This document shows, in pieces, positions 8,327 through 17,007 of a stretch of 45,315 bases of DNA. Numbering within the stretch: position 1 is the first letter of the stretch; the number at the start of each line of letters is the position of its first letter. The translations under genes and the position numbers were made by a program. The DNA is from Niveispirillum irakense DSM 11586. Lineage in GTDB: Bacteria; Pseudomonadota; Alphaproteobacteria; Azospirillales; Azospirillaceae. Location of the stretch: assembly GCF_000429645.1 (NCBI RefSeq), contig NZ_AUCG01000007.1, forward strand, positions 1 through 45,315, given 5' to 3'. A model generated the notes under the pieces. It was given only the letters and a program-made list of their open reading frames with translations, made no database searches and was not told the origin of the DNA.

Positions 8327-8460
8327 CCTGTCCTCTCTTCCATCCGGACTGTAACCGTCGGCCCCGGAATTTCACCGGATCTGCTGACCCCGACCGGGAT
8401 ATCCTGGCCGGGCGCTCGCGGGCTATACCGCCGGTGGGGATTTTCACCCCGCCCTGAGAG
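8327..8460 (-). promoter_or_regulatory. FMN riboswitch (RFN element) upstream of ribH2
   Basis: Read on the minus strand, the region carries the conserved RFN blocks in order: CTCAGGGCGGGGTGAAAATC, then CACCGGCGGTATAGCCCGCG, then ATCCGGTGAAATTCCGGGGC, CGACGGTTACAGTCCGGATG and GAAGAGAG. Between it and the ribH2 start lies a self-complementary CCCGGCACGGTGCCGGG hairpin that could be part of the switching platform. Confidence 0.95.
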
Positions 8461-8667
8461 ATGGTGGCGACCGGAATGGCGGCCACGGTGAAAGCCGATA
8501 GCAGGGATGGGGGCGTGGGTGCAACGGTGCGGAACGGGGTGGGTGACGTTGCCCATCTGATGGTTGGGCTCACCTGATGGTTGGAGACGGTGGCGGCCCC
8601 GGTGTCTTGGCATGCAGGGTCTTGCCGGTTACGGCGTAACAGACGGAAGCCTCAAAGGGATTTGCCC

Positions 8668-9702
8668 ATGGTGACCCGTCGTCTGTTGCTGGGGGGGCTG
8701 ACCGGTTTTGGCCTCGCCTGGTCCTTTCCGGTTCGCGCCGCTCTTGACCCCTCATCCCCTGACATTCCGGCTGTCACGGCACTGATCCGGAATGCTATCG
8801 CTCGCCACGGGCTGAAGGGGGTGGCGGCCGTGGCGCTTCAGGCCGGCCAACCCTTCTATCGCGGCTATTTCGGTGCGATCAGGCCCGCCACCGCGATCCC
8901 TGTCGCCTCGGCCAGCAAATGGGTGGCTGGCCTGCTGGTGATGTCTTTCGTCGCGGCGGGAAAATTACGTCTCGATATGACCATGGCTGAGGCGGGGCTG
9001 GTGAAGGCTGGCCCCGCCGGCGCCATCACCCTGGCCCAGTTGATGAGCCATGTCTCCGGCCTGGAGCCGCTGAGGCCCATCCGGCAAGATCGGCGCTATC
9101 CAACCCCGGCCTCCGCTGCGCGGGCTCTTGGCGAGATGGAGATGGCGGCGGTACCGGGCACGGTTTTCGCCTATGGTGGCGTGTCCATGCAGGTGGCTGC
9201 CTATCTGGTGGAGCAGGTGGGCGGGGCGGATTGGAACAGCCTGTTCCGCCGCCATATCGCCGATCCGCTGGGCCTGTCGCCCGCTTGCCGATGGGGGGAG
9301 AAATGGGGGGTGGCAGGGGGCCTGATCGCCAGCCCGGATGATTATGAGCGTATCCTGTTGATGATCGCGGCCCGTGGCGTGACCGGGCAGGGGCGGCGCA
9401 TCCTGCCCGAAAGCATATTTCCGGCGATGGAACGCAATCTCGTTGCCGGTGCGCGGCGCGAGAAACTGCCGCCGGCGGCTGAAACGCTGGCCGGCTATGG
9501 TATCGGCTTTTGGTGCGAGACGGCGGCAGCCGATGGTACCTGCACCATCCTGTCCAGTCCCGGTGCCTTTGGCACTTATCCGTTGCTGGACCGGCAGCGT
9601 GATATTGCCATCCTGCTGATGGTGGAAAACCGCCTGCCGCGGGTCATCAAGGAATGGCGTGGCATCATCCAGATTTTAACGCAAGTGGCCCCACGGCCCT
9701 AG
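8668..9702 (+). CDS. Serine hydrolase, beta-lactamase/class C-like
   Basis: A 344-residue predicted exported enzyme. The N-terminus MVTRRLLLGGLTGFGLAWSF is a signal peptide with a twin arginine, possibly Tat-dependent. The catalytic SxxK is SASK (81-84), the TLAQLMSHVSGL block (121-132) is typical of class C-like hydrolases, and the YxN-equivalent is YGG (169-171). It may act on peptidoglycan, a beta-lactam or a small ester; sequence does not decide. The start follows AAGGGA; the longer frame lacks a signal peptide. It is upstream of the yjf-like cluster on the same strand, with about 100 bp between them. Confidence 0.88.
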   Translation: MVTRRLLLGGLTGFGLAWSFPVRAALDPSSPDIPAVTALIRNAIARHGLKGVAAVALQAGQPFYRGYFGAIRPATAIPVASASKWVAGLLVMSFVAAGKLRLDMTMAEAGLVKAGPAGAITLAQLMSHVSGLEPLRPIRQDRRYPTPASAARALGEMEMAAVPGTVFAYGGVSMQVAAYLVEQVGGADWNSLFRRHIADPLGLSPACRWGEKWGVAGGLIASPDDYERILLMIAARGVTGQGRRILPESIFPAMERNLVAGARREKLPPAAETLAGYGIGFWCETAAADGTCTILSSPGAFGTYPLLDRQRDIAILLMVENRLPRVIKEWRGIIQILTQVAPRP

Positions 9703-9805
9703 CGGATGGCGCAATCCCCACCCGTCCTGCTTGCAAAAAACAGGGAAATGAGTAGCCTTCGCAGCATCCGCCGGCAGGGCCGGCCCCAAGGCAGTGACAG
9801 GGACG

Positions 9806-10198
9806 ATGCTGGAAACCCTTCCCCTCTATTTCACCTTTCTTGGTGTGTCGGTTGCCCTGCTGGCCGTCGCCGTCACCCTTTATATGCTGATCACCCCTTA
9901 TCGGGAGGTGGCCTTGATCCGGGAGGGCAACAGCGCTGCCGCGGTCAGCCTGGGGGGCACTGTGATCGGCATGGCGATTGCGCTCTTTTCCATCGCGTCG
10001 GGCACCTATGCCATCGTGGATCTGCTGCTGTGGGGTGCCGTTGCCCTGGTCTGCCAGCTTGGCGTCTTCGCCATTGTCTGCCTGAAGCTGCCGGGCTTTC
10101 GTCAGGGGATTGAGCAGGACCGGCTGGGCTATGGCATCACGCTGGGCGCTTTTTCCATCGCCATGGGCATTCTCAACGCCGGTGCCCTTTCGATTTGA
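9806..10198 (+). CDS. DUF350 inner-membrane protein (YjfL-like)
   Basis: A 130-residue integral membrane protein with four helices. The DUF350 hallmarks are a polar stretch after helix 1 (TPYREVALIREGNSAAAVSL) and the glycine-rich GGTVIGMAIALFS. E. coli YjfL is the reference relative. Function is unknown; a role as a membrane component or channel in envelope homeostasis has been suggested for the family. Start: ATG at 9806, or GTG at 9794, which would add four residues. It heads a four-gene cluster with a PspA-family protein, DUF1190 and a glutathionylspermidine-synthase-like gene, the set found in E. coli yjfLJMC. Confidence 0.87.
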   Translation: MLETLPLYFTFLGVSVALLAVAVTLYMLITPYREVALIREGNSAAAVSLGGTVIGMAIALFSIASGTYAIVDLLLWGAVALVCQLGVFAIVCLKLPGFRQGIEQDRLGYGITLGAFSIAMGILNAGALSI

Positions 10199-10269
10199 TG
10201 GGGGCTTCCCCACATTTGCCCCGATAAGGGCCGCAAAGGCCGATCCATTTTTTCAGGAGCATTTCCGCG

Positions 10270-11106
10270 ATGATGCAGTTCTTCCGCACGCTGCTGGGCG
10301 TCAAGGGTGAGCAGGTGGGCCGCCAAGTGGTGGACGCGCTGGTCGAACTGGACCCGAAAAGCGCGTCGATCGCCCAGTTGCGGGTGATGGAAGCCGATCT
10401 GGACAAGGCCGGCAAGCTGCTGGCCAACCTGCGGGTTGAGCTTCAGCGCGAACGTAAGGAAGCCGTGGAAGCACGGGAGAATTATGGGCGCCGTCTGGCT
10501 GCCGCTGAACATCTGAACAACCAGCTCGCCACTGCCGGCGCCACCGACGATGTGAAGCGCGCCAGCCTGGAATCCAGCCTTGCCAACCTGCTGACCCAGT
10601 TGGAGCAGTTGGAAGAGGAAGTGCTGATCGAGGAGCGGGAGGCCGACGAGGCCGAGGCGCTGGTGGCTGAAGCTGAAGCCGCTTATCGGGAAAAGGCCAA
10701 GGCCCTGTCGGAGGCCAAGACCGCCCTGGCCAAGGCCGAACGTGACATGGAACGCGCCAAGATCGAGGAGAGCCGGGAGAAGGAACGCGCCAACCGCGCC
10801 GCCCAGATCGCGGGTCTGCGCGGCGAGGGCGACGGGTCCAAGCTGACCGTGGCGGTGGATGCCATGCAGCGTCGCGCCCAGCAGGCCCGCGTCAATGCGG
10901 AAGCCGCGCGCATGAAGGCCCAGGCCCTGACCGATCTTTCCTCCCGCAACAGCGACAATCTGGGGGATGCCAATATCGAGGCGGCGTTGAAGGCGGTCAG
11001 CGGTGGCCCCACGCCGGGCCTGTCGGTGCATGAGCGTCTGGCCCGGTTGAGCGGCAAGTCCGCGGCCCCGACCGCCAGCCTGCCGTCGCCCGACAAATCG
11101 GCCTGA
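10270..11106 (+). CDS. PspA/IM30-family protein (YjfJ-like)
   Basis: A 278-residue, almost wholly alpha-helical coiled-coil protein rich in Ala, Glu, Arg and Lys. It starts with the short amphipathic segment MMQFFRTLLGVKGEQVGRQ and continues in heptad-like helices to about residue 240. A proline/alanine-rich tail ends it. PspA/Vipp1 proteins bind membranes and form ESCRT-III-like assemblies. This one resembles the YjfJ branch, distinct from the true pspA at 22544-23215. AGGAGC precedes the start. It follows the DUF350 gene by 71 bp. Confidence 0.85.
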   Translation: MMQFFRTLLGVKGEQVGRQVVDALVELDPKSASIAQLRVMEADLDKAGKLLANLRVELQRERKEAVEARENYGRRLAAAEHLNNQLATAGATDDVKRASLESSLANLLTQLEQLEEEVLIEEREADEAEALVAEAEAAYREKAKALSEAKTALAKAERDMERAKIEESREKERANRAAQIAGLRGEGDGSKLTVAVDAMQRRAQQARVNAEAARMKAQALTDLSSRNSDNLGDANIEAALKAVSGGPTPGLSVHERLARLSGKSAAPTASLPSPDKSA

Positions 11107-11135
11107 TCCCGCCGCCGCCCAGGGAGGAAAATGCC

Positions 11136-11774
11136 ATGACCGACGCCCCGTCGCCCGCGCCCAAGCGCCGGCGTTCTGCCTATATCTCCACGCTGCTGAT
11201 CGGCGGGGCGGCGGCTTTGGCCCTGTCCGCCTGCGATGGTGGCGATGCGGTGGAACAGACCGAGGCGAAGATATTCCCCACGGTGGAAAGCTGTCAGGTC
11301 GAGTTCTCTGCCGAGGAATGCGCCAAGGCATTCGAGCAGTCGCGCCAACTGCATATGCAGAACGCGCCGCGCTTTGCCGACATGAATGCCTGTGAAGCAC
11401 AGATGGGACCGGGGGCCTGCCAGCCGATGGCGATGGCCCAGCCCGATGGCTCTGTTTCCAACGTCTTCGTGCCCGCCTTGATGGGCTTCATGCTGGCCCG
11501 CGCCCTGCAGCCCAATCCCGGCTATGGGGGCGGCTATTATGGTGGCGGCTATTACATGCCGCGCCCCATCTATATTGACCGTGGCGGCTTCATGCGCAGT
11601 GGCGGGGCGGAAGTGGGGCGCTGGTCCGGTTCCCGGGAAAGCTTCAGCCGCTCTTCCGTGCCCAGCACGGTTCAGACCCCGGTCAGCCGGTCGGGCCAGG
11701 TCGGTCAGCCCTCGCGCAGCACCAGCCGGGGCGGCTTTGGCAGTTCTTCGCGTGGTTTCAGCGGTGGCGGCTGA
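11136..11774 (+). CDS. DUF1190 family protein (YjfM-like)
   Basis: A 212-residue exported protein. An N-terminal hydrophobic helix (about 15-33) ends in ALSAC, a possible lipobox, although the basic start KRRRSAYIS is also seen in non-lipoprotein members. The DUF1190 core has paired cysteines in ESCQVEFSAEECAKAF and NACEAQMGPGACQPM. The C-terminal third is low-complexity Gly/Ser/Tyr/Arg sequence, including a run of GGYYGGGYY. GGGAGG precedes the start. It sits between the PspA-like and synthetase-like genes, as in the E. coli yjf operon. Confidence 0.87.
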   Translation: MTDAPSPAPKRRRSAYISTLLIGGAAALALSACDGGDAVEQTEAKIFPTVESCQVEFSAEECAKAFEQSRQLHMQNAPRFADMNACEAQMGPGACQPMAMAQPDGSVSNVFVPALMGFMLARALQPNPGYGGGYYGGGYYMPRPIYIDRGGFMRSGGAEVGRWSGSRESFSRSSVPSTVQTPVSRSGQVGQPSRSTSRGGFGSSSRGFSGGG

Positions 11775-11800
11775 TCCGCCGTTCCAATCAGAGTAACATC

Positions 11801-13105
11801 ATGCAGCGTGTCTCGATCCGTCCCCGCCCCGACTGGCCCGCCCGGATGGAGGCGTTGGGGTTTGATTTCCACACCATCCCGACATCCGAGGACCCGAGCG
11901 GCCTTTATTGGGATGAAAGTGCCTATTGGCTGTTCACCGAGGCCGAGATCGACCTTCTGGATGATGCCAGCGTCGAGCTGCACAAGATGTGCATCGCCGC
12001 CGCCCGCCGCATCATTGACGAGAAGCTCTATCCGCTGTTGAACATTCCCGCTTCCGCCGTGCCCGCCATTGAGGCGTCATGGGCGCGGCGGGAAGCGGGA
12101 AAGGAATTCTCCCTCTATGGAAGGTTCGATCTTGCCTATGGCGGGCCGGACCATGGCGATGGCATGCCCAAGCTGCTGGAATATAATGCCGATACGCCCA
12201 CCGGCCTGTATGAGGCCGCCGTGGCGCAATGGGCGTGGCTGGAAGAGGTCTTCCCCGAAGGCGACCAGTTCAATTCCATCCATGAAGGGCTGGTGGAGGC
12301 CTGGCAGGGTCTGCTGCGGGCTGACCGGCGGCTGGCGGCGGACCAGGGTCGGCGGGGGACGGGGGAGCAGTCGCTCGCCCTGCACCTGACCTGCGCCATG
12401 CCGCATAAGGAGGATGAGGGCACGCTGCGCTATATCCAGGATACGGCAACGGAAGCCGGCCTTGCCACCAAGGCCATCGCGCTCTCCGATATCGGCCTGA
12501 CGGAAGAGACCAGCCCCTGGGACCGGTCCACGCGCTTTGTCTTCACCGACTTGGAAGACCAGGATATTTCCAGTCTGTTCAAGCTGACGCCATGGGAATG
12601 GCTGGTGGCCGATGATTTCGGCACCAAGCTGCTGGATCTGGTGGCAAAGGACCAGATCCGGGTGGTGGAGCCGGCCTGGAAGATGCTGCTGTCCAACAAG
12701 GGGCTGTTGGCCGTGCTATGGGAAATGTATCCCCACCATCCCTATCTGGTGGAAGCGCATTTCGACCGCCGCGCCTTTGCCCCCGGCACCCGCGTGGTGG
12801 CCAAGCCGCTGCTGGGTCGGGAAGGGGCGAATATCTCCGTCGCCACGTTGGGCGAGGGGGGCACATTGGCCAGCCGACCGGTCCTGGAAACCGAGGGGCC
12901 TTACGGGGCGGAAGGTTATGTCTATCAGGCCTGGTCGCCGGTCGTGTCGGCACGGGCGCCCGATGCCAAGGGCGTGATGCGGGACCATCACGCTGTGATC
13001 GGTGCCTGGATGGTGGGTGACCAGTGCCGGGGCATCGGTATCCGGGAGGACAGCACGGCTGTGACCCGTGATACGTCCCGCTTCGTGCCGCACCGGTTTG
13101 AATAA
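11801..13105 (+). CDS. Glutathionylspermidine synthase-like ATP-grasp protein (YjfC-like)
   Basis: A 434-residue protein of the C-terminal synthetase family of GspS. The ATP-grasp amide ligase fold is supported by LLEYNADTPTGLYEAAVAQW near 125-145, VEPAWKMLLSNKGLLA, and KPLLGREGANIS near 328-340. There is no amidase domain, so it is the stand-alone form like E. coli YjfC/YgiC, whose substrate is unknown. It ends the yjf-like cluster, 26 bp after the DUF1190 gene. Its ribosome-binding site is weak, suggesting coupling. A dispersed repeat begins at the base after its stop codon. Confidence 0.9.
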   Translation: MQRVSIRPRPDWPARMEALGFDFHTIPTSEDPSGLYWDESAYWLFTEAEIDLLDDASVELHKMCIAAARRIIDEKLYPLLNIPASAVPAIEASWARREAGKEFSLYGRFDLAYGGPDHGDGMPKLLEYNADTPTGLYEAAVAQWAWLEEVFPEGDQFNSIHEGLVEAWQGLLRADRRLAADQGRRGTGEQSLALHLTCAMPHKEDEGTLRYIQDTATEAGLATKAIALSDIGLTEETSPWDRSTRFVFTDLEDQDISSLFKLTPWEWLVADDFGTKLLDLVAKDQIRVVEPAWKMLLSNKGLLAVLWEMYPHHPYLVEAHFDRRAFAPGTRVVAKPLLGREGANISVATLGEGGTLASRPVLETEGPYGAEGYVYQAWSPVVSARAPDAKGVMRDHHAVIGAWMVGDQCRGIGIREDSTAVTRDTSRFVPHRFE

Positions 13106-13312
13106 ACCAATCTGCCTTGAGTTTGACCCTTGGCGGATTGGTGTCGGCGGTGGCTGCCGCCGCGTGGCTCGTGCCGCGTTAGAGTTTGTCAGATTTAGGT
13201 TGGATCAACCTCCACCGTCACCCCGGCCTGCGCCGGGGTGACGGTGGTAAGAACCATGTCCGATTCCATTTAAACCTGACAAACTCTAGCCAATCCAACG
13301 GATGTTGCTGCC
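13106..13312. repeat. Dispersed repeat copy A (interrupted by a MITE-like insertion)
   Basis: The arms 13106-13179 and 13289-13312 together match, at roughly 80% by eye, the reverse complement of about 20716-20819. Copy A begins with the hairpin ACCAATCTGCC/GGCGGATTGGT and continues with a GC-rich hairpin and GGCTCGTGCCGCG. The match resumes with CCAACGGATGTTG after the insertion at 13180-13288. No coding function is seen. Confidence 0.8.
13182..13286. mobile_element. MITE-like element, 105 bp, TA target duplication
   Basis: Terminal inverted repeats GAGTTTGTCAG and CTGACAAACTC are perfect and extend imperfectly through TTTA. A direct TA flanks both ends (13180-13181 and 13287-13288). The centre holds a perfect 16-bp stem, CCACCGTCACCCCGGC / GCCGGGGTGACGGTGG, with a 4-nt loop (13212-13247). 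Removing the element plus one TA restores continuity with repeat copy B. TA duplication is characteristic of IS630/Tc1-mariner transposition. It encodes no protein and must be moved in trans. Confidence 0.8.
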
Positions 13313-13341
13313 CCGCCTTCCCCATCGGGGGGAAGGCGGGG
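13310..13341. terminator. GC-rich hairpin between convergent genes
   Basis: GCCCCGCCTTCCCC pairs with GGGGAAGGCGGGGC over a short loop, just downstream of the minus-strand gene's stop codon. No clear T run follows on either strand, so efficiency is uncertain. Confidence 0.5.
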
Positions 13342-13354
13342 CAATGGTGCCCGG

Positions 13355-16060
13355 TTACAGCTTCACGCTGACATCCACGATGCCGTGATCATCGGGATTG
13401 TCATGGGCGTGGAAGCCCAACTCGCGGCAGAGGCTGAGCATGGAGACATTCTCCCGCAGCACCTCGCCGAACACTTCGCTGATCCCCCGGTCGCGGGCAT
13501 AGGCCAGGATTTCCCGCATCAGCAGCGACCCCAGCCCCTTGCCCTTCATGTCGGACCGGACCAGCACGGCATATTCGGCCCGTTCATTATTGGGGTCGGC
13601 GGTGATGCGGACGACACCGAAGATCGGCCCCTTGCCATCGCCATCAATCTGGCCGGTGGGGATGGCGACCAAGGCCATTTCCCGGTCATAGTCAATCTGG
13701 GTCAGGCGGGCCGCCATCTGGTGTGACAGGCGGCGCAGCGGCGCGAAGAAGCGCAGGCGCAAATCTTCCACACTGGTGTGGGAGACCTGATCATGGATTG
13801 CCGTCTCATCCTCCGGCCGGATGGGACGAATCAGGAATTCCTGCCCGTCGCGCAGGGTCACGCGATGTTCCAGCCGCTTGGGATAGGCGCGGATGGCCAG
13901 CCGCTTCTTGGCCTGTTCAGTAGCGGGCACCACGCGGATGCGGGCATCCAGGGCCAGGATACCGGTCTCATCCGCAAAAAGCGGGTTGATATCCAGTTCC
14001 GCGATTTCCGGGAAATCAATGACCAACTGGCTGATCTTGGTCAGGGCCAGGGCGATGGCGTCCAGGTCAGCGGCGGGCCGGTTGCGATAGCCCTTCAGCA
14101 GCTTATAGACCCGTGTGCGGGCCATGGCCTCATGCGCCAGGTTCAGGTTCAGCGGGGCCAGGCTCAAGGCCTTGTCGCCCACCACCTCCACCGATGTGCC
14201 GCCGGCACCGAACAGGATGACGGGGCCGAACAGGCTGTCATCCACCATGCCGACGATCAGCTCATGCGCGCCGGGACGGTGCGCCATCTCCTGCACGGTA
14301 AAGCCCTCAATCCGGGCTTCCGGCATGGCGGTGCGGATACGCTCAATCATCGCCTCCGCCTCGGCCCAGACCTGGGACGGGGCCAGGTTCAGCGCCACGC
14401 CCCCCATGTCCGATTTATGGGTGATATCCGGGGACAGGATTTTCAGCGCGATGCGTCCGCCCAGCCGCTTGGCCGCGCGTTCCGCCTCTGCCGGGCTGCT
14501 GGCGGTGACGGTCTGGACGCAGGGGATGCCATAGGCGCGCAAGACCTCCTTCGCCTCATATTCCGACAGCCAGGGCCGCCCTTCCGCCAGGGCGGCATCA
14601 ATCGGCGCGCGGGCGGCGGCCATATCCACATCAAACTGGTCCGGCGCGCTGGCCGGCATTTCCATCAACAGTTCCTGATTGCGCTGATAGCGCACCAGAT
14701 GCAGGAAGGCGCCCACCGCCTGACCGGGCGTGTGGTAATGCGGGATGCGGGCAGCTTCAAACAGGCGGCGGGCGGGGGCGGCCTGCTGTTCACCCAGCCA
14801 GTTGGTCAGGATGGGGATCTTGCGGTCGCCGCCACCGCGCTGGTTGCGGGCATGAACGATATCCACCACGGCCTGGGCGGCATCGCGCCCATCGGCCACC
14901 GCCGTCGGGCAGTTCAGCACCAGCACGGCATCGCAGTTCCGGTCGGTCAGCAGGATGTTCAGCGCGTCGGCATAGCGCTTGCCATCGGCATCACCAATAA
15001 TATCCACCGGGTTGCCATGGCTCCAGGTTGGCGGCAGCACCTTGTTCAACTGCTCGATGGTTTCCGGCGCCAGTTGCGCCAGCCGGCCGCCGCCGGCGAT
15101 CAGTGCATCGGTGGCCAGCACGCCGACACCGCCGCCATTGGTCAGGATGGCCAGCCGGTCGCCCTTGATCTGCACGCCCGTGGCCAGGGTGCCGGTGGCG
15201 GAGAACAACTCGTCCAACTCCCCCACCCGCAGCATGCCGGCGCGGCGGAAGGCGGCATCATAAACGGCGTCAGCTCCGGCCAGGGCCCCGGTATGGCTGG
15301 CCGCGGCGCGCGATCCTTCCTCGCTCTGCCCGGCCTTGATGACGATTACCGGCTTGGCGCGGGCCGCGGTGCGGGCGGCGGACATGAATTTGCGCGCGTT
15401 GGTGATGGCTTCCACATAAAGCAGGATGGCGCGCACGCCAGCATCCTGGGCCAGATAATCCAGCATATCGCCGAAATCGACATCCGACATCGACCCCAGC
15501 GACACCAGATGGGAAAAGCCGATGCCGCGCGGCGTCGCCCAATCGACGATGGAGGTGACGATGGCGCCTGACTGGGCGACCAGAGCGATATCTCCCTTCA
15601 GCGGCGGCACATGGCAGAAACTGGCATTCAGCCCCTGGCCGGGCACCATGATGCCCAGACAGTTCGGCCCAATGACGCGCAGCAGGTGCGGCTGGGCGGC
15701 ATCCAGCACGGCCTGCTGCAATTTGCGCCCTTCCTCCCCCATCTCACCGAAGCCGGCGGTGATGACGACGGCGGCCTTGGTGCCGCGCGCGCCCAACTCG
15801 GCAATCAGGCCGGGCACGGTGGCGGGCGGGGTGGCGATGACCGCCAGATCGGGCACGACCGGCAGGTCGGCCACCGATTTATAGGCCAGCACCCCCTCGA
15901 TGCTGCTTTCACGGGGATTGACGGGCATGACCGGGCCATCGAACCCGGCATTGAACAGGTTGCGGGCGATCACCTTGCCGACCGACCGGTCGCGGCGACT
16001 GGCCCCGATCAGGGCGACAGAGCGTGGCTTGAACAGCCGGTCCAGGTTGCGGATCGTCAT
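13355..16060 (-). CDS. NDP-forming acyl-CoA synthetase fused to a GNAT acetyltransferase (Pat/PatZ-like)
   Basis: This is a 901-residue fusion. The N-terminal CoA-binding Rossmann domain begins KPRSVALIGAS, succinyl-CoA ligase-like domains follow, and an ATP-grasp domain lies around 480-700 (GRIALKILSPDITHKSDMGG; VILFGAGGTSVEVVGD). The C-terminal GNAT domain (about 740-895) carries the acetyl-CoA loop VRSDMKGKGLGSLLM. This is the architecture of E. coli PatZ and Salmonella Pat, which acetylate lysines of enzymes such as Acs. Some relatives are active ADP-forming acetyl-CoA synthetases instead. A histidine consistent with the phosphorylated residue appears in AASHTGALAG, so synthetase activity cannot be excluded. 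AAGGAG lies 8 bases before the chosen ATG. Confidence 0.9.
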   Translation of the reverse strand: MTIRNLDRLFKPRSVALIGASRRDRSVGKVIARNLFNAGFDGPVMPVNPRESSIEGVLAYKSVADLPVVPDLAVIATPPATVPGLIAELGARGTKAAVVITAGFGEMGEEGRKLQQAVLDAAQPHLLRVIGPNCLGIMVPGQGLNASFCHVPPLKGDIALVAQSGAIVTSIVDWATPRGIGFSHLVSLGSMSDVDFGDMLDYLAQDAGVRAILLYVEAITNARKFMSAARTAARAKPVIVIKAGQSEEGSRAAASHTGALAGADAVYDAAFRRAGMLRVGELDELFSATGTLATGVQIKGDRLAILTNGGGVGVLATDALIAGGGRLAQLAPETIEQLNKVLPPTWSHGNPVDIIGDADGKRYADALNILLTDRNCDAVLVLNCPTAVADGRDAAQAVVDIVHARNQRGGGDRKIPILTNWLGEQQAAPARRLFEAARIPHYHTPGQAVGAFLHLVRYQRNQELLMEMPASAPDQFDVDMAAARAPIDAALAEGRPWLSEYEAKEVLRAYGIPCVQTVTASSPAEAERAAKRLGGRIALKILSPDITHKSDMGGVALNLAPSQVWAEAEAMIERIRTAMPEARIEGFTVQEMAHRPGAHELIVGMVDDSLFGPVILFGAGGTSVEVVGDKALSLAPLNLNLAHEAMARTRVYKLLKGYRNRPAADLDAIALALTKISQLVIDFPEIAELDINPLFADETGILALDARIRVVPATEQAKKRLAIRAYPKRLEHRVTLRDGQEFLIRPIRPEDETAIHDQVSHTSVEDLRLRFFAPLRRLSHQMAARLTQIDYDREMALVAIPTGQIDGDGKGPIFGVVRITADPNNERAEYAVLVRSDMKGKGLGSLLMREILAYARDRGISEVFGEVLRENVSMLSLCRELGFHAHDNPDDHGIVDVSVKL

Positions 16061-16327
16061 CGGGGCGCTCCTTATCAACTGGCAATGCCCATCGTCGGGG
16101 CAGAATGGATGCTGACAGATCGGGGCCGCACCATAAACCCCATCAAAAGGGGCGCGATGATATGGGTCAAACAGGAAGGCGATCAGGACGGGAATGATCC
16201 AATCCCTTCCCGGGGGACGGCGGCGACGGTCGTCGCGCGCCCAATGGCGCGTAGCCGAGCCGCCGGATGGCGGCGCGGGCGATTGAAGCCCGGTGATCGG
16301 TTTCGATCATCGGGACGGCATAAAACC

Positions 16328-16882
16328 TTACTTCTCCAGTCCTTTGAGGGCGAGGCGGGCCTGTTCATGGCCGGCTGATGCCGCGCGGGACAGCCAGATA
16401 CGCGATGCGTCCAGATCCTGGGCCACGCCGCGCCCTTCCCAATACATCAGGCCCAGCCGATAGGCGGCTTCCGCCAGGGGTGGGTCTTTGGGCGGCAGTG
16501 GCGCGCCGGGACGCGGCTTGGGCGGGGGGCTGGCGGCCAGCCGGTAGAACCGGGCGGCCAGATCAGCATTGCGGCCGATCCCGGCCCCACCCCGGTCAAA
16601 GGCGTCTGCCATCAGGAAGGCGCCGATCGTGCTGCCCTGGCAGGCATGGTCGAAGGCGACCGACAGTTCCGGCCGATTGGCGAAGGGCTGGTGCCCCGCC
16701 TCCACCCCGGCGCGGCGGATATCCACGCAAGGATCGGCCATGCGGCAGGCGGCCAGCCCGGCACAGACCAGCGGTTCTGCCTCTGGTGTGGTGGTACAGG
16801 CCGACAGAACCGCCAGCGCCATCATCGCCAGCATCCGCACGGACAGGGAGCGGGGGGAAGGACCGTGTAGGCGGGGTGCCAT
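16328..16882 (-). CDS. Sel1-repeat lipoprotein
   Basis: A 184-residue predicted lipoprotein. The signal segment ends in the lipobox LSAC (about residues 26-29), followed by TTTPEAEP. Sel1-like/TPR helix pairs follow, clearest in AEAAYRLGLMYWEGRGVAQD with the adjacent WLSRAASAGHEQARLALKGL. Such repeats mediate protein-protein contacts at the inner face of the outer membrane or in the periplasm. No partner can be named. The start at 16882 has GGAACC upstream; MLAMM 16 residues later is an alternative. It is monocistronic and divergent from the GST gene. Confidence 0.83.
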   Translation of the reverse strand: MAPRLHGPSPRSLSVRMLAMMALAVLSACTTTPEAEPLVCAGLAACRMADPCVDIRRAGVEAGHQPFANRPELSVAFDHACQGSTIGAFLMADAFDRGGAGIGRNADLAARFYRLAASPPPKPRPGAPLPPKDPPLAEAAYRLGLMYWEGRGVAQDLDASRIWLSRAASAGHEQARLALKGLEK

Positions 16883-17007
16883 CAATGGTTCCGGGCAATG
16901 GGGTGATAAGGGACAGCATAGCATCGCTGTTCCCTCTTTCCACGGCGCGGTGGTGGACTATCTTCGCTGACAGGAGACCGGCAGGGGCCGGTCAGGGGGG
17001 CCTGTTC

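Noticed and set aside
13212-13247. CRISPR repeat or REP array
   Set aside because: Only one palindrome occurs, with no regularly spaced copies; it is the core of the MITE-like element.
13778-15571. 597-residue open frame on the plus strand
   Set aside because: Antisense to the acyl-CoA synthetase/GNAT fusion; no recognisable motif and no ribosome-binding site.
16378-17007. 210-codon N-terminal extension of the GST
   Set aside because: Overlaps the Sel1 gene antisense and is Arg/Pro-rich noise; the GST fold starts exactly at 17008.
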